Of a stretch of 35,376 nt of DNA, positions 1 through 10,844 are shown piece by piece. Both the position numbers and the translations under genes were made by a program. The notes beneath the pieces are model-generated. The model was not told where the DNA came from and did not search any database. It worked only from the letters and a program-made list of their open reading frames with translations. Position 1 is the first letter of the stretch. Every line of letters starts with the position of its first letter. The stretch comes from an uncultured Pelagibacteraceae bacterium (GTDB taxonomy: Bacteria; Pseudomonadota; Alphaproteobacteria; Pelagibacterales; Pelagibacteraceae): contig CACGKR010000008.1 of NCBI GenBank assembly GCA_902573705.1, forward strand, positions 1 through 35,376, in the 5' to 3' direction.

Positions 1-1
1 A

Positions 2-2322
<2,321 letters not shown>

Positions 2323-2327
2323 AAACG

Positions 2328-3554
2328 ATGGCCTCAAGCAGAGATGATTTTATTATTGCAATTAGATCTGCTTTTTTAAAAAAAAGTACTCAGCAAAAAT
2401 TTTCACTTTTAACGCTTTTTCTAATTTCAGCATTTATAATTTTATTGTCTAGTTTAGATTTAAAAATTATAAGGTATTTGAAAATTGGCATTAATGAAGT
2501 TGTTTATAGATCTTCTTTTGTCGTTTCAATTCCAGAAAATTTTATTAAAAATACTTTTTTTGAAGTAAGCGAATATACAACCTTTTTTAAAGATTATAAA
2601 AAAAACGAACAAGAATTAAATCAATTAAAATCAAACTATGTTTCTAGTCAAATTATTCAATCTGAAAATAGGGAGTTAAAAGAATTAATTAATGATTATG
2701 TTTCAAGTTCAGATAAAATACTTGCAAAGATTATTGTTGATCATGAGAGTCCATTTTTAAAAAGTATTATCATTAACAAAGGAAGCAAAGATAATATTAA
2801 GATCGGTACAAATATATATGATCAATCTTATTTAGTTGGCAGAGTAATAGAAGTTAACTATAAAACTGCAAGAGTATTATTACTATCTGATTTGAATTCA
2901 AATGTACCGGTAACAATAGCTCCGCAAAATATTCAAGCAATAATTACTGGTGATGGTAATAATCAAGGACAAATAAAATATATCAAAGACGGTTTTTCAG
3001 ATGAAATTAATCAAGAAAGTATAATTTATACATCAGGTACTGGTGCAATATTTAAAAGTGGAATACCTATTGGTAGATTATCAATTCTAAAGGATAATTT
3101 AGCGTCAAGATTTAATGTTGAATTTTATAGTGATTTTAGCCAATTAAAGTATGTGTTTGCTGATGTAATTACAAAAACCGAAACTCAGACATTGAATAAT
3201 GCAGAACTTGATTCAAATGTTTCAGGTGGCACACCAATGAATGCAAAATTGAAGATTCTTGAAGATGAGCTAGAGATTATTGAGCAAACAAATCTTAAGT
3301 TTATAAAAGAAAATGAAAGCTTGAAATCTGAAATTAATAAACTTGAAAATGAAATAGTTGATTTTAAAAACGAAATATTTTTAAAAAAAGAAAAAATAAA
3401 ACAATACGATATTGATAAAGAAGAACTTACTTTTTTAAGATTAAATTTAGAATATGGTCACAAGTGTAGAAAGTCATTTTTTAATAATAAAGGTTATTCA
3501 GTTGGATCTACAATGTATAAAAAATGTGTAATGAGCAAAGGTAGAAAAAACTAA
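2328..3554 (+). CDS. mreC: Cell-shape protein MreC with C-terminal extension (left copy)
   Basis: MreC is a bitopic inner-membrane protein that links MreB and PBP2 in the elongation complex. One membrane segment lies near residues 27-45 and a coiled coil near 85-122. The double beta-barrel core runs from about 130 to 283. At 408 residues it is roughly 100 longer than usual: a second, highly charged coiled coil (about 305-371) is followed by a tail with two cysteines (380 and 400). It lies 5 bases after mreB and its stop overlaps the mreD start. This copy is identical in protein to 31823-33049. Confidence 0.93.
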   Translation: MASSRDDFIIAIRSAFLKKSTQQKFSLLTLFLISAFIILLSSLDLKIIRYLKIGINEVVYRSSFVVSIPENFIKNTFFEVSEYTTFFKDYKKNEQELNQLKSNYVSSQIIQSENRELKELINDYVSSSDKILAKIIVDHESPFLKSIIINKGSKDNIKIGTNIYDQSYLVGRVIEVNYKTARVLLLSDLNSNVPVTIAPQNIQAIITGDGNNQGQIKYIKDGFSDEINQESIIYTSGTGAIFKSGIPIGRLSILKDNLASRFNVEFYSDFSQLKYVFADVITKTETQTLNNAELDSNVSGGTPMNAKLKILEDELEIIEQTNLKFIKENESLKSEINKLENEIVDFKNEIFLKKEKIKQYDIDKEELTFLRLNLEYGHKCRKSFFNNKGYSVGSTMYKKCVMSKGRKN

Positions 3555-4060
3555 TGGTTAATTTTAAAACAAAAAGCTCATTTCTAAAACTTTATTCTTG
3601 GTTACCAATTATTTTTTTATTTATATCTGTTTTGAATGAATTTGATTTTAACTATTTAAATTTAGAATATTTTTCGTTCAATTTTCCTTATATCTTAATT
3701 TTTTATTTTACACTTAAAGATTTCAAAAATTTTGATTATTTTTTAGTTTTTATGGCTGGACTTGTGAATGATACCGTTGTCGGATTACCTTTAGGATTAA
3801 GTAGTTTTTCATATATATTGATTTGTATTGCAACTTCTTATCTACGAAATATCACTATTAGACCTCATCCAATTAAAGATTGGTTTTATTTCCTATTCAT
3901 TATTAGTTTAATAAATTCAATTAATTACTCAGTTTTAATGTTATTTTTCTCATACAACATAATCTTAATAGATTATTTGATAAATAATTTTTTTACTTTT
4001 TTATTTTACTTAGTTTTTGTCTATCTATTTAATCAATATCTACGAGGTCTTAATGATTAA
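3554..4060 (+). CDS. mreD: Cell-shape membrane protein MreD (left copy)
   Basis: This is a 168-residue, strongly hydrophobic protein with about five predicted membrane segments, the expected size and position for MreD, an integral subunit of the elongation machinery. The segment FMAGLVNDTVVGLPLGLSSF is the recognisable family core. Its start overlaps the mreC stop by one base (TAATG). Its end overlaps the expected mrdA start (ATG 4053) by 8 bases. It belongs to the duplicated arm and matches 31317-31823. Confidence 0.9.
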   Translation: MVNFKTKSSFLKLYSWLPIIFLFISVLNEFDFNYLNLEYFSFNFPYILIFYFTLKDFKNFDYFLVFMAGLVNDTVVGLPLGLSSFSYILICIATSYLRNITIRPHPIKDWFYFLFIISLINSINYSVLMLFFSYNIILIDYLINNFFTFLFYLVFVYLFNQYLRGLND

Positions 4061-4440
4061 TTCATCAACTGATAGTGTAAAAAAAACTTAATCTAATTAA
4101 CAGAAGAATGTTTATTACTGGCTCATTAAAATTTTTTATAATGGTAGGATTAATTAGTAGGTTGTTTTTTTTACAAGTTAAAGAAAATAAGAAATATCTA
4201 ACATTGTCAGATAAAAATAGAATTAGAGAATGGAAACTAGCACCTGTAAGAGGTGAAATTACTGATTATTTTGGAAATGTAATTGCAGGAAACTTTGAAG
4301 CTTATCAACTTCATATTATTCCAGAACAGGTAGAGGATTTTAGGTATGTAATATACAGAGTCAAAGATTTATTAGAAATGACTGATAAAGAATTTGATAA
4401 AGTATTAAAAAAAAAGAATGAGATAAAACCATGGGAAACT
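4053..4440 (+). pseudogene. mrdA: Frameshifted, truncated PBP2 N-terminus (left copy)
   Basis: This is the 5' part of mrdA, which encodes the transpeptidase PBP2 of the elongasome. The native start is ATG 4053, after GAGG. An extra A in the run 4079-4086 shifts the frame to a stop at 4089-4091 after 12 codons. The frame re-opens at an internal ATG (4108, MFITGSLKFF) and reaches 4440, where identity with the right copy ends. Only the membrane anchor and part of the pedestal remain; the transpeptidase domain is absent. The open frame then runs on into the SDR tail to 4608, giving a 166-codon chimera. I judge it an artefact rather than a gene. Confidence 0.88.
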
Positions 4441-4608
4441 ACTGAATATGCTGCTGAAAAAATTTATGATGGTTTGATTAATAAAAAAGTTTTTGAAATT
4501 CATTTCCCAAAAACTCTTACTTTGATACTTAAAATATTTAGTTTTTTACCAAGTACAATATATTTTGGTTTGATAAGTAAAATGACAAAGTATCAGAAAA
4601 AAAATTAG
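4441..4608 (+). pseudogene. C-terminal fragment of a short-chain dehydrogenase
   Basis: These 55 codons follow the junction. They read AAEKIYDGLINKK, then FEIHFPKTLTLILKIFS, then LPSTIYFGLISKM, which is the usual C-terminal layout of SDR oxidoreductases found beside cyclopropane synthase/DUF1365 clusters (helix, FPK turn, hydrophobic stretch with LP). The Rossmann fold and the YxxxK catalytic part lie outside the window. It ends head-on against the DUF3833 gene with a 4-base overlap. The native gene is probably intact in the organism and cut here by the chimeric join. The family call rests on this short tail and on the neighbours. Confidence 0.6.
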
Positions 4609-5153
4609 TCTTTAACAAACACCACAGTTAATTCAGCAACTTTAAAACCGAATTTAGTCATAGTAGCTCTATTAATTGCCACTCGATCGTCTTGTTTGAA
4701 TATCCAATCATCAAAAGTAATTTTCATTTCTTTACCTTTGACAGGTACTAAAAGAACATACTCAAATTTAAATGCAGAACCATAAGAATAACCTTTTGCT
4801 TTTCCTACAACATCACCTGCAGTTCCTTCGTAATTATTGTCGTCAATTTTGGTTATTTGCCATTGTCTTGTTTGAATCTCACCATCATCCCAATTAAATT
4901 TTTCATCAAGTATAAGTTGTTTCCCATCCCATTTTCCATTTAGATCAGCTGAAAATTGTCTGATAACTTTTCCAGATCTATTTTGAAGAACGCCCCAAGC
5001 TTTTACTTCTCCAGACAAATATTCCTCAATAATTAATCTTGGTTCTTTATTTTTAAAATCTTCAGGTTTCATAGAGTTATTTTTCGAACAACTTGTAATT
5101 AAGATTAAAGAAATTATCAATAAAATTGATTTAAAAAATTTTATGTTCATCAT
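4605..5153 (-). CDS. DUF3833 lipoprotein
   Basis: This is a 182-residue predicted lipoprotein. A hydrophobic signal peptide ends in the lipobox LITSC, with the lipidated cysteine near residue 22. The rest (GEVKAWGVLQNRSGKVIRQF, DDWIFKQDD, FGFKVAELTVVF) matches my recollection of the DUF3833 family, a lipocalin-like beta-rich domain. Its function is not established; it recurs in operons with CFA-synthase-like methyltransferases, so a role in handling modified lipids at the envelope is a fair inference. Two adjacent ATG codons (5153 and 5150) could serve as start. It follows the methyltransferase by 6 bases as the last gene of the operon. Confidence 0.85.
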   Translation of the reverse strand: MMNIKFFKSILLIISLILITSCSKNNSMKPEDFKNKEPRLIIEEYLSGEVKAWGVLQNRSGKVIRQFSADLNGKWDGKQLILDEKFNWDDGEIQTRQWQITKIDDNNYEGTAGDVVGKAKGYSYGSAFKFEYVLLVPVKGKEMKITFDDWIFKQDDRVAINRATMTKFGFKVAELTVVFVKD

Positions 5154-5159
5154 ATTTGT

Positions 5160-6338
5160 TTATTTATTTTGTATTGAAAATTGGATTAGATCTATATTTT
5201 TAGACTTAAAACCTGCCTCACAGTAAGATAGGTAAAATTCCCACATTCTTTTAAAAGTTAAATCAAATCCTTGTTTCTTAATTAGCCCCCATTTTTTGTT
5301 AAATTCATTTTTCCAGATAGCTAATGTGTTGGCATAGTGATCTGCATAAGACTCATAAGACTTAATAGTTAAACCATTATCTGAAACATATTTATTGATA
5401 CTTCCTTTATTTGGAAGAAAACCTCCAGGAAAAATATATTTTTGAATAAAGTCTTGTTTATTTTTATATCTATCAAAAAGATTATCATCAATAGTAATGG
5501 CCTGAATGGCAGCACTACCATCTTTTGATAAGTTATTTTTGATTGTTTTAAAGTAACTTTCTAAATAATTTTGACCAACTGCCTCTATCATTTCAATAGA
5601 TGCTATTGAATTATATTTATCTTTTAAATCCCTATAGTCTTTAATTTCTATATTTACTTTTTCATTTAACCCACATTTGTGAATTCTTTCTTTAGTATAT
5701 TCAAATTGTTTTTTTGAAATTGTAATACAATCTAATTTAACATCATATTTTTTTCCAATATATTCAGCAAATCCACCCCACCCACAACCTATCTCTAAAA
5801 CTTTGTCTCCAATCTTAGGTTTGATAAGATCTATTAATTTTTGATACTTATTATTTTGAGCATCTGATAAATCATTATTTTTTTTATCAAATATTGCACT
5901 TGAATATGTTAATGTTTTATCAAGCCAGAGTGAAAAAAATTCATTACCTAAATCATAATGTTTTGAAATATTCTCTTTACTTCTTTTTTTTGTGTTTTTA
6001 ATAAAAATATTTTTTATATAATTTAAAAATTGAAAATCTAAGAAACCTGAAAATCTATGAATTTGTTTAATATTTCTTGCTGTTATTTCGATGAGATTAG
6101 ATAAATTATCAGTTTCAAAATCATTCTTCATATAAGATTCTGCAAAACCCACACTACCTCCTTTAATTAAATTAAAAGTAAAGTTTGAGTTTTTAATTTT
6201 AATATTTGACTTTAAAGGGCTTTCTGGGTCACCAAAAACATAATATTTCCCATTATGATCAGTTAATTCTAAATAACCAAATTTTATATTTTTTAAAATA
6301 TTAAAAACTATTTTGTCTGATAAAATGTAAAAATTCAT
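5160..6338 (-). CDS. cfa: Cyclopropane-fatty-acyl-phospholipid synthase family methyltransferase
   Basis: Members of this family transfer a methylene or methyl group from S-adenosylmethionine to unsaturated acyl chains of membrane phospholipids. The 392-residue protein has HYDLGNEFF near 127-135, the SAM-binding loop VLEIGCGWGGF near 180-190, EMIEAVGQ near 249-256, YIFPGG near 301-306, and a late YLSYCEAGF motif. Length is typical. ATG 6338 overlaps the DUF1365 stop by one base. Because DUF1365 and an FAD protein precede it, the product could be a methylated or furan-type fatty acid rather than a cyclopropane; sequence alone does not decide. Confidence 0.92.
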   Translation of the reverse strand: MNFYILSDKIVFNILKNIKFGYLELTDHNGKYYVFGDPESPLKSNIKIKNSNFTFNLIKGGSVGFAESYMKNDFETDNLSNLIEITARNIKQIHRFSGFLDFQFLNYIKNIFIKNTKKRSKENISKHYDLGNEFFSLWLDKTLTYSSAIFDKKNNDLSDAQNNKYQKLIDLIKPKIGDKVLEIGCGWGGFAEYIGKKYDVKLDCITISKKQFEYTKERIHKCGLNEKVNIEIKDYRDLKDKYNSIASIEMIEAVGQNYLESYFKTIKNNLSKDGSAAIQAITIDDNLFDRYKNKQDFIQKYIFPGGFLPNKGSINKYVSDNGLTIKSYESYADHYANTLAIWKNEFNKKWGLIKKQGFDLTFKRMWEFYLSYCEAGFKSKNIDLIQFSIQNK

Positions 6339-7099
6339 TAGTTCTCAAATGTAATATTATTTTTTATTTTAAAGTTTTTTTTGATAAATTTAATTCCTTT
6401 AGCCCATAATTTAAACGCTTCATAATGTATCGCCGAGATTATCTTAAATGTCATAAATGGATGTTTTAGATATGATTTTATTAATTCTTTGCTATTAAAA
6501 TTTACTCTTTTACCATCTTGAGATGCATACAAGATTTTTTCATTTGTTTGATATTGGTCTATGATTACAGATATTTTTTCTCCAGGCCTTAGTATTCTAA
6601 AGAAATAATTACAATTCATTTCTATAAATGGCGAAACATGGAATTTTTTTGTACAGCTATGTTGAAATAGATTGGTATTATCTTTAACTTTAAATATATA
6701 TGTGTGTTGTTCTCCAAAAGTATTTTTGACTTCGTATAATATTGATATTAATTTATCACTTACATCATAAATAAAAAAAACACTTAAAGGGTTAAATACA
6801 TAACCAAATATTCTTGGATAACATAAAAGTTTAATCTTAATATCTTGAGAATTAATGTCATTTTCATTTATAATTTTTTTTACCCATTGTATTAATGATG
6901 AACCGTCTCTGTTTCCGTGATCTTTTTCATAAAAGCTAATTAAGTTAAATTTATTAAATGAAAAAAATTTTATTTTTTTATCTAGTTCATCCAATTCAGA
7001 CAGATCTATCAATAATGAAAAAATATTATATTTGAAAAAATGTGTTTTTGGTTTAAATCTTTTGTGAATAACAGTGCCGTTATATATTGAACTAGTCAT
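6338..7099 (-). CDS. DUF1365 family protein
   Basis: This 253-residue protein is of the DUF1365 type. It opens with SSIYNGTVIHKRFKPKTHFFKYN, of which HKRFKP is a common start motif. It also contains YPRIFGYVFNPLSVFFIYD and KKFHVSPF, both characteristic of the family. Biochemistry is unknown to me; the family almost always sits between an FAD-dependent oxidase-like gene and a CFA-like methyltransferase, as here. It overlaps the upstream FAD gene by 8 bases and the downstream methyltransferase by one, so the three are probably made together. Confidence 0.88.
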   Translation of the reverse strand: MTSSIYNGTVIHKRFKPKTHFFKYNIFSLLIDLSELDELDKKIKFFSFNKFNLISFYEKDHGNRDGSSLIQWVKKIINENDINSQDIKIKLLCYPRIFGYVFNPLSVFFIYDVSDKLISILYEVKNTFGEQHTYIFKVKDNTNLFQHSCTKKFHVSPFIEMNCNYFFRILRPGEKISVIIDQYQTNEKILYASQDGKRVNFNSKELIKSYLKHPFMTFKIISAIHYEAFKLWAKGIKFIKKNFKIKNNITFEN

Positions 7100-8330
7100 T
7101 TAGTTTTTTCAACATTTCAATAGATGATTTTATTCCATCTTCATGAAATCCGTAACCAAAATAACTTCCACAAAATAATAAATTCTCTTTATTTTGAATA
7201 AATTTTAAATTATTTTGATTATCCAAAGCCTTTTGATCATAATATGGATGTGTAAATCTAATTTTTTTAAAAACTTTTCCTTCAGGAATAGTTTTATAAG
7301 GATTTAGAGTTAAAAAAATATTTTGTTCATTTGTTAAATTTTGCAATCGATTTAACCAATAAGTAAGTGAACTTTTATTAAGATTTTTTGGATCAACTGA
7401 GGAATTCCATGAAGACCAAACTTTTTTATTTCTTGGCATTACATTTTCATCAGAGTGTAAAATAGCATAATTTTCCCTATAGCTAAAATTTGATAATAAT
7501 CTTTTCTCTTGTTCGGTTGGATTATTTATTAACGCTAATGCTTCATCAGCATGGGTTGCTAAAATGACTTTGTCATAATCAAAAAATTCGTTGTTACCAC
7601 CGTAATAAATCTGAACTCCTGATGAAATTCTTTTAATAGAATTAATTTTGTAATTTTTATAATATTCTCCACTAATCTTTGTTAAAACTTTGTTTACATA
7701 TGTCCTGCTTCTTTTAGCTACAGTGTACCACTGGGGTCTTTTGCTGAGTTTAAACAAACCATGGTTTTGAAAGAATTTTAAGAAAAAATTCATTGGCATT
7801 TTTCCTGCCTCGTATGGAGGCATAGACCAGATTGCTGAAACCATAGGTATAACATGATAATTAATAAAGCTTTTAGACCAGCTATTTTTTTCTAAAAATT
7901 CATTCAATGTAATTTTTTTTTCAAGTTCTGAAATTTTATCACATGATTTATAAAATCTTATAATATCAAAAAACATTTTAATAAATTCAATGTTGAGTAG
8001 ATTTGATTTGTTAGCAAATATACCTGATAAACCTTTGCCACAATATTCAAAATTAGTTTTCTCAACTGATACGGAAAACGACATATCACTTTTTTCAATT
8101 TCTACATCTAACTCTTTAAAAAAATTCATTAAATTTGGATATGTTTGATGATTAAACACAATGAAGCCAACATCGACCGAAGTTTTTTTATCCTTTGTTA
8201 TAACATCAACGGTATAAGCGTGACCTCCGAAATGATCTTCTTTTTCGAAAAGATCTACATGATAATTTTTGGAAAGATAATAAGCAGCGCTTAAACCTGA
8301 AATACCTGAGCCGACTACTGCAATTTTCAT
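7092..8330 (-). CDS. FAD/NAD(P)-binding amine-oxidase-like protein
   Basis: This is a predicted flavoprotein of 412 residues. The dinucleotide-binding motif VVGSGISGLSAAYYL lies at residues 5-19, with an acidic residue ending the second strand (DLFEKED). GGHAYTVD, DVGFIVFN and the C-terminal LLFCGSYFGYGFHEDGI segment (FAD ribityl contact) fit the amine-oxidase/desaturase superfamily. Together with the following DUF1365 and CFA genes it forms a conserved lipid-modification trio. The substrate is inferred to be an acyl chain rather than an amine. It overlaps the EamA gene by 4 bases (ATGA). Confidence 0.88.
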   Translation of the reverse strand: MKIAVVGSGISGLSAAYYLSKNYHVDLFEKEDHFGGHAYTVDVITKDKKTSVDVGFIVFNHQTYPNLMNFFKELDVEIEKSDMSFSVSVEKTNFEYCGKGLSGIFANKSNLLNIEFIKMFFDIIRFYKSCDKISELEKKITLNEFLEKNSWSKSFINYHVIPMVSAIWSMPPYEAGKMPMNFFLKFFQNHGLFKLSKRPQWYTVAKRSRTYVNKVLTKISGEYYKNYKINSIKRISSGVQIYYGGNNEFFDYDKVILATHADEALALINNPTEQEKRLLSNFSYRENYAILHSDENVMPRNKKVWSSWNSSVDPKNLNKSSLTYWLNRLQNLTNEQNIFLTLNPYKTIPEGKVFKKIRFTHPYYDQKALDNQNNLKFIQNKENLLFCGSYFGYGFHEDGIKSSIEMLKKLND

Positions 8331-9214
8331 TGTTTATAATAAGAAACTTTTTTTTTACTTTTTATTAATAGAGAGTAAAATTGTAATAGCACTGCAAAAA
8401 GAATAATTGCGCCTCCTAATAATCCAAAAATTGAAGGTCTCTCGCTTACAAATAAAAATGCCCAAATAGGCCCTAAAACAGACTCAGATAACATTATGAT
8501 TCCTACTAGTGCTGATGGTGTTGTCCTCGCTCCAATAGTTATAAAAATGAATCCAAAACCAACCTGAAAAAATCCTGCTAAAAATCCTAAAAAAATATCA
8601 TGAGGTGAAATCATGATCTTTGTTGAGAGTAAAAATCCAATTAAACAAGAGCTTATTCCAGCTATAAATTGAGCTGGAACCATATCTACTGTTGGATATT
8701 TTCTAACAATCATTATTAGAACTGCAAAAGTAACCGGCATTGTGAAGGCTGCGAGGTTTCCTGAAAGTTCCCCGGGTGATAGAGAATTCCCTACCATAAC
8801 TAAGACTCCTATCATTGCTAAAATAATAGAAGTTAATGTTATTTTATTAATTTTTTCTTTTAAAAAAATATATCCAAATAAAGCTAAAAATAATATTTGA
8901 AGAGATATTATAAAATTAGTATTTGCAACGGTTGTGTTGTACATAGCAAAAACGTACCCACAAAAACCAAAAGATAATACTATTCCACCTATAATCCCAG
9001 CAAAACCGGAGTCATAAAAAGACTTAAATGTCTCTTTTTTATAACTAATTAATAGAAAAACTAAAACTGTTAATGAAAAAAATAAAGATCTCCAAAATAA
9101 AATTTGCCATAATGTTGCACCTTCAAAAGATTTGACTATAAGACCTCCAAAACTAAGGCTTAAAGCACCAAAAAAAATCAATAAAGGGCCAGGTAAATTT
9201 CTTATGAGATTCAT
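8327..9214 (-). CDS. EamA/DMT family transporter
   Basis: This is an integral inner-membrane protein of 295 residues with about ten predicted helices arranged as two EamA repeats; the second repeat includes GARTTPSALVGIIMLSESVL. The family moves small metabolites, often exporting amino acids. It starts in a one-base overlap with the pxpC stop and ends in a 4-base overlap with the FAD gene. It therefore bridges the 5-oxoprolinase genes and the lipid genes in one transcript. The substrate cannot be read from sequence; position next to pxpBC makes an amino-acid-like compound plausible. Confidence 0.88.
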   Translation of the reverse strand: MNLIRNLPGPLLIFFGALSLSFGGLIVKSFEGATLWQILFWRSLFFSLTVLVFLLISYKKETFKSFYDSGFAGIIGGIVLSFGFCGYVFAMYNTTVANTNFIISLQILFLALFGYIFLKEKINKITLTSIILAMIGVLVMVGNSLSPGELSGNLAAFTMPVTFAVLIMIVRKYPTVDMVPAQFIAGISSCLIGFLLSTKIMISPHDIFLGFLAGFFQVGFGFIFITIGARTTPSALVGIIMLSESVLGPIWAFLFVSERPSIFGLLGGAIILFAVLLQFYSLLIKSKKKVSYYKQ

Positions 9215-10155
9215 TATATTTGTGAAATTAAATTTTGTGTTTCCAACTCATACAACTTAAATAAAGTTTCCGCATCCTCTAATTCTATTTCTTGAAATTT
9301 AATTTTCGATCCTGGCGATAATTGCACCAGTTTGTCAATATCAGCACTTATAACGACTCCAATTTTTGGATATCCCCCTATCGTACCATGGTCAGATAAC
9401 ATTATAATTGGATTGCCGTCTGCTGGTACTTGTATTACTCCTTTAACTAATCCTTCAGATCTAATATTTGTTTCCGCTATATTTTCAATTTTTGGACCCT
9501 CCAATCTCATGCCCATTCGATCTGATAGTTTTGACACAAAAAAATCATCATTAAAAAAGGATTTTATTCCTTTTTCTGAAAAATAATTATAGTTTGTTCC
9601 TTTAATAACTCTAATTTTTTCAATTTTTGTATTTACAAAATTTAATTTTTTTTTCATCTCATTAGGTAGAATATTTAAAATATTAATATTTTGACCTGAG
9701 ATAATCTTTTTACCATTATTAGAACCAATATTTGCTTTCGTATTAACTGAACAGCTTCCCCATTGAAACTTTAAATCAAATTCTCCACTTATTGCGAGAT
9801 AACCATAAACAGATTTATTTGTAGAAATAATATCTATTTTATCTCCTTCTTCAATTGTATAGCTCTCATAGCAATTACCTATAATTTCATTTTTACCTCT
9901 CACAATTTTGAATATAACTTCACCTGTAATAACAAAATTAATTTTATCTCCATGAAATTTTATTAATGGCCCTTGATAAGCAAATTCAATTACTGGATTA
10001 TTTAGTTTATTTCCCAAAATACTATTTGATAGCTGAAAATTTCTATTGTCCATAGCTCCACTAGACGGAATGCCAATATGATGAAGGTTATTTCTACCTA
10101 CGTCTTGAAATGTAGTATTTATTCCTCCTCTTAATATTTCAAAAAAATTATTCAT
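9214..10155 (-). CDS. pxpC: 5-oxoprolinase subunit PxpC
   Basis: PxpC (KipA, biotin-dependent carboxyltransferase-like domain) acts with PxpA and PxpB to open 5-oxoproline to glutamate using ATP. The 313-residue protein begins with a typical core, GINTTFQDVGRNNLHHIGIP then SSGAMD. Near the C-terminus it has RSEGLVKGVIQVPADGNPI and SDHGTIGGYPKIGVV, the diagnostic family stretch. It overlaps pxpB by 4 bases (ATGA) and the EamA gene by one. A small ORF on the opposite strand inside this gene (9332-9586) is not supported. Confidence 0.92.
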   Translation of the reverse strand: MNNFFEILRGGINTTFQDVGRNNLHHIGIPSSGAMDNRNFQLSNSILGNKLNNPVIEFAYQGPLIKFHGDKINFVITGEVIFKIVRGKNEIIGNCYESYTIEEGDKIDIISTNKSVYGYLAISGEFDLKFQWGSCSVNTKANIGSNNGKKIISGQNINILNILPNEMKKKLNFVNTKIEKIRVIKGTNYNYFSEKGIKSFFNDDFFVSKLSDRMGMRLEGPKIENIAETNIRSEGLVKGVIQVPADGNPIIMLSDHGTIGGYPKIGVVISADIDKLVQLSPGSKIKFQEIELEDAETLFKLYELETQNLISQI

Positions 10156-10823
10156 TTAAATTCATTATATTCATCAATTGATATCTCTTTAAATACTACA
10201 ATATCTCCTGGATTTATTAAGTTTGGCTTTTCATTATTTGAACTATCAAATATTTCTAAAGGTGTTTTTCCAATTATATTCCAGCCACCTGGGCTTTCAA
10301 AAGTGTAGATATTTGCAAATTGTTCAGTTAAGCCAATTGATCCCTTTGGTACTTTTACTCTCGGAGTTTCTAACCTTTTGGATCTCATATTTTTGTCAAG
10401 ATCACCAAGAAAAGGCATCCCAGCAATAAAACCTGTCATATAACAAAAGTATTCTTTGTTAAAAAAGTTTTGATAAATTTTTTTTCTGTCTATAGAAAGT
10501 TTTTCCTCTAATCTTTCTATATCTAAAGCAAAACTTTTTTGACAACAAGCAGGTATTTCAATTTTTTTAGATGAACTTGATAATGTTCCACTCAAATCAA
10601 TATTTTCTACAATTCTTTTTAAATCTTTAAAATTAGTTTTTTTTAAATCAAAAGAGATGATTAATTTATTATAAGAAGGAGTTATATTGGTTACGCCATC
10701 AATTTTTTTATTTTTGAGATCATTAAAATATCGTATAACATTTGAATTTAACTCTCTATTAATGCTATTACCAAAATCACAATACAAAGCCGCGTCACCA
10801 AGATTTGATATATTTTTAATCAT
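10152..10823 (-). CDS. pxpB: 5-oxoprolinase subunit PxpB
   Basis: PxpB belongs to the KipI/allophanate-hydrolase subunit 1 family and pairs with PxpC in the ATP-dependent 5-oxoprolinase. At 223 residues it has the usual length. Recognisable parts are GDAALYCDFG at the N-terminus, CYMTGFIAGMPFLGDL in the middle, and ETPRVKVPKGSIGL followed by FESPGGWNIIGKTPL. It is the first gene of the seven-gene minus-strand operon and diverges from pxpA across only 21 bases. The spacer holds a small dyad, so the two sides may share control. Confidence 0.9.
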   Translation of the reverse strand: MIKNISNLGDAALYCDFGNSINRELNSNVIRYFNDLKNKKIDGVTNITPSYNKLIISFDLKKTNFKDLKRIVENIDLSGTLSSSSKKIEIPACCQKSFALDIERLEEKLSIDRKKIYQNFFNKEYFCYMTGFIAGMPFLGDLDKNMRSKRLETPRVKVPKGSIGLTEQFANIYTFESPGGWNIIGKTPLEIFDSSNNEKPNLINPGDIVVFKEISIDEYNEFK

Positions 10824-10827
10824 GTCA

Positions 10828-10841
10828 TGTTATACTTAACA
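10828..10841. promoter_or_regulatory. Dyad between the divergent pxpB and pxpA genes
   Basis: TGTTA-TACT-TAACA is a perfect 5-bp inverted repeat with a 4-base centre, lying in the 21-base gap between the two start codons. It contains TATACT (10831-10836), a good minus-10 element for pxpA that would give a transcript starting almost at its ATG. A regulator bound here could control both directions. No regulator gene is adjacent, and a dyad this short is expected by chance fairly often in AT-rich DNA. Confidence 0.35.
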
Positions 10842-10844
10842 ATT

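Noticed and set aside
4441..4608. Complete small gene starting at an internal codon
   Set aside because: There is no start codon with a ribosome site at the beginning of the fragment, and the residues match only the C-terminal end of a longer SDR.
9332..9586. Plus-strand ORF inside pxpC
   Set aside because: It lies wholly inside a well-supported gene on the other strand, with no ribosome site and no recognisable protein features.
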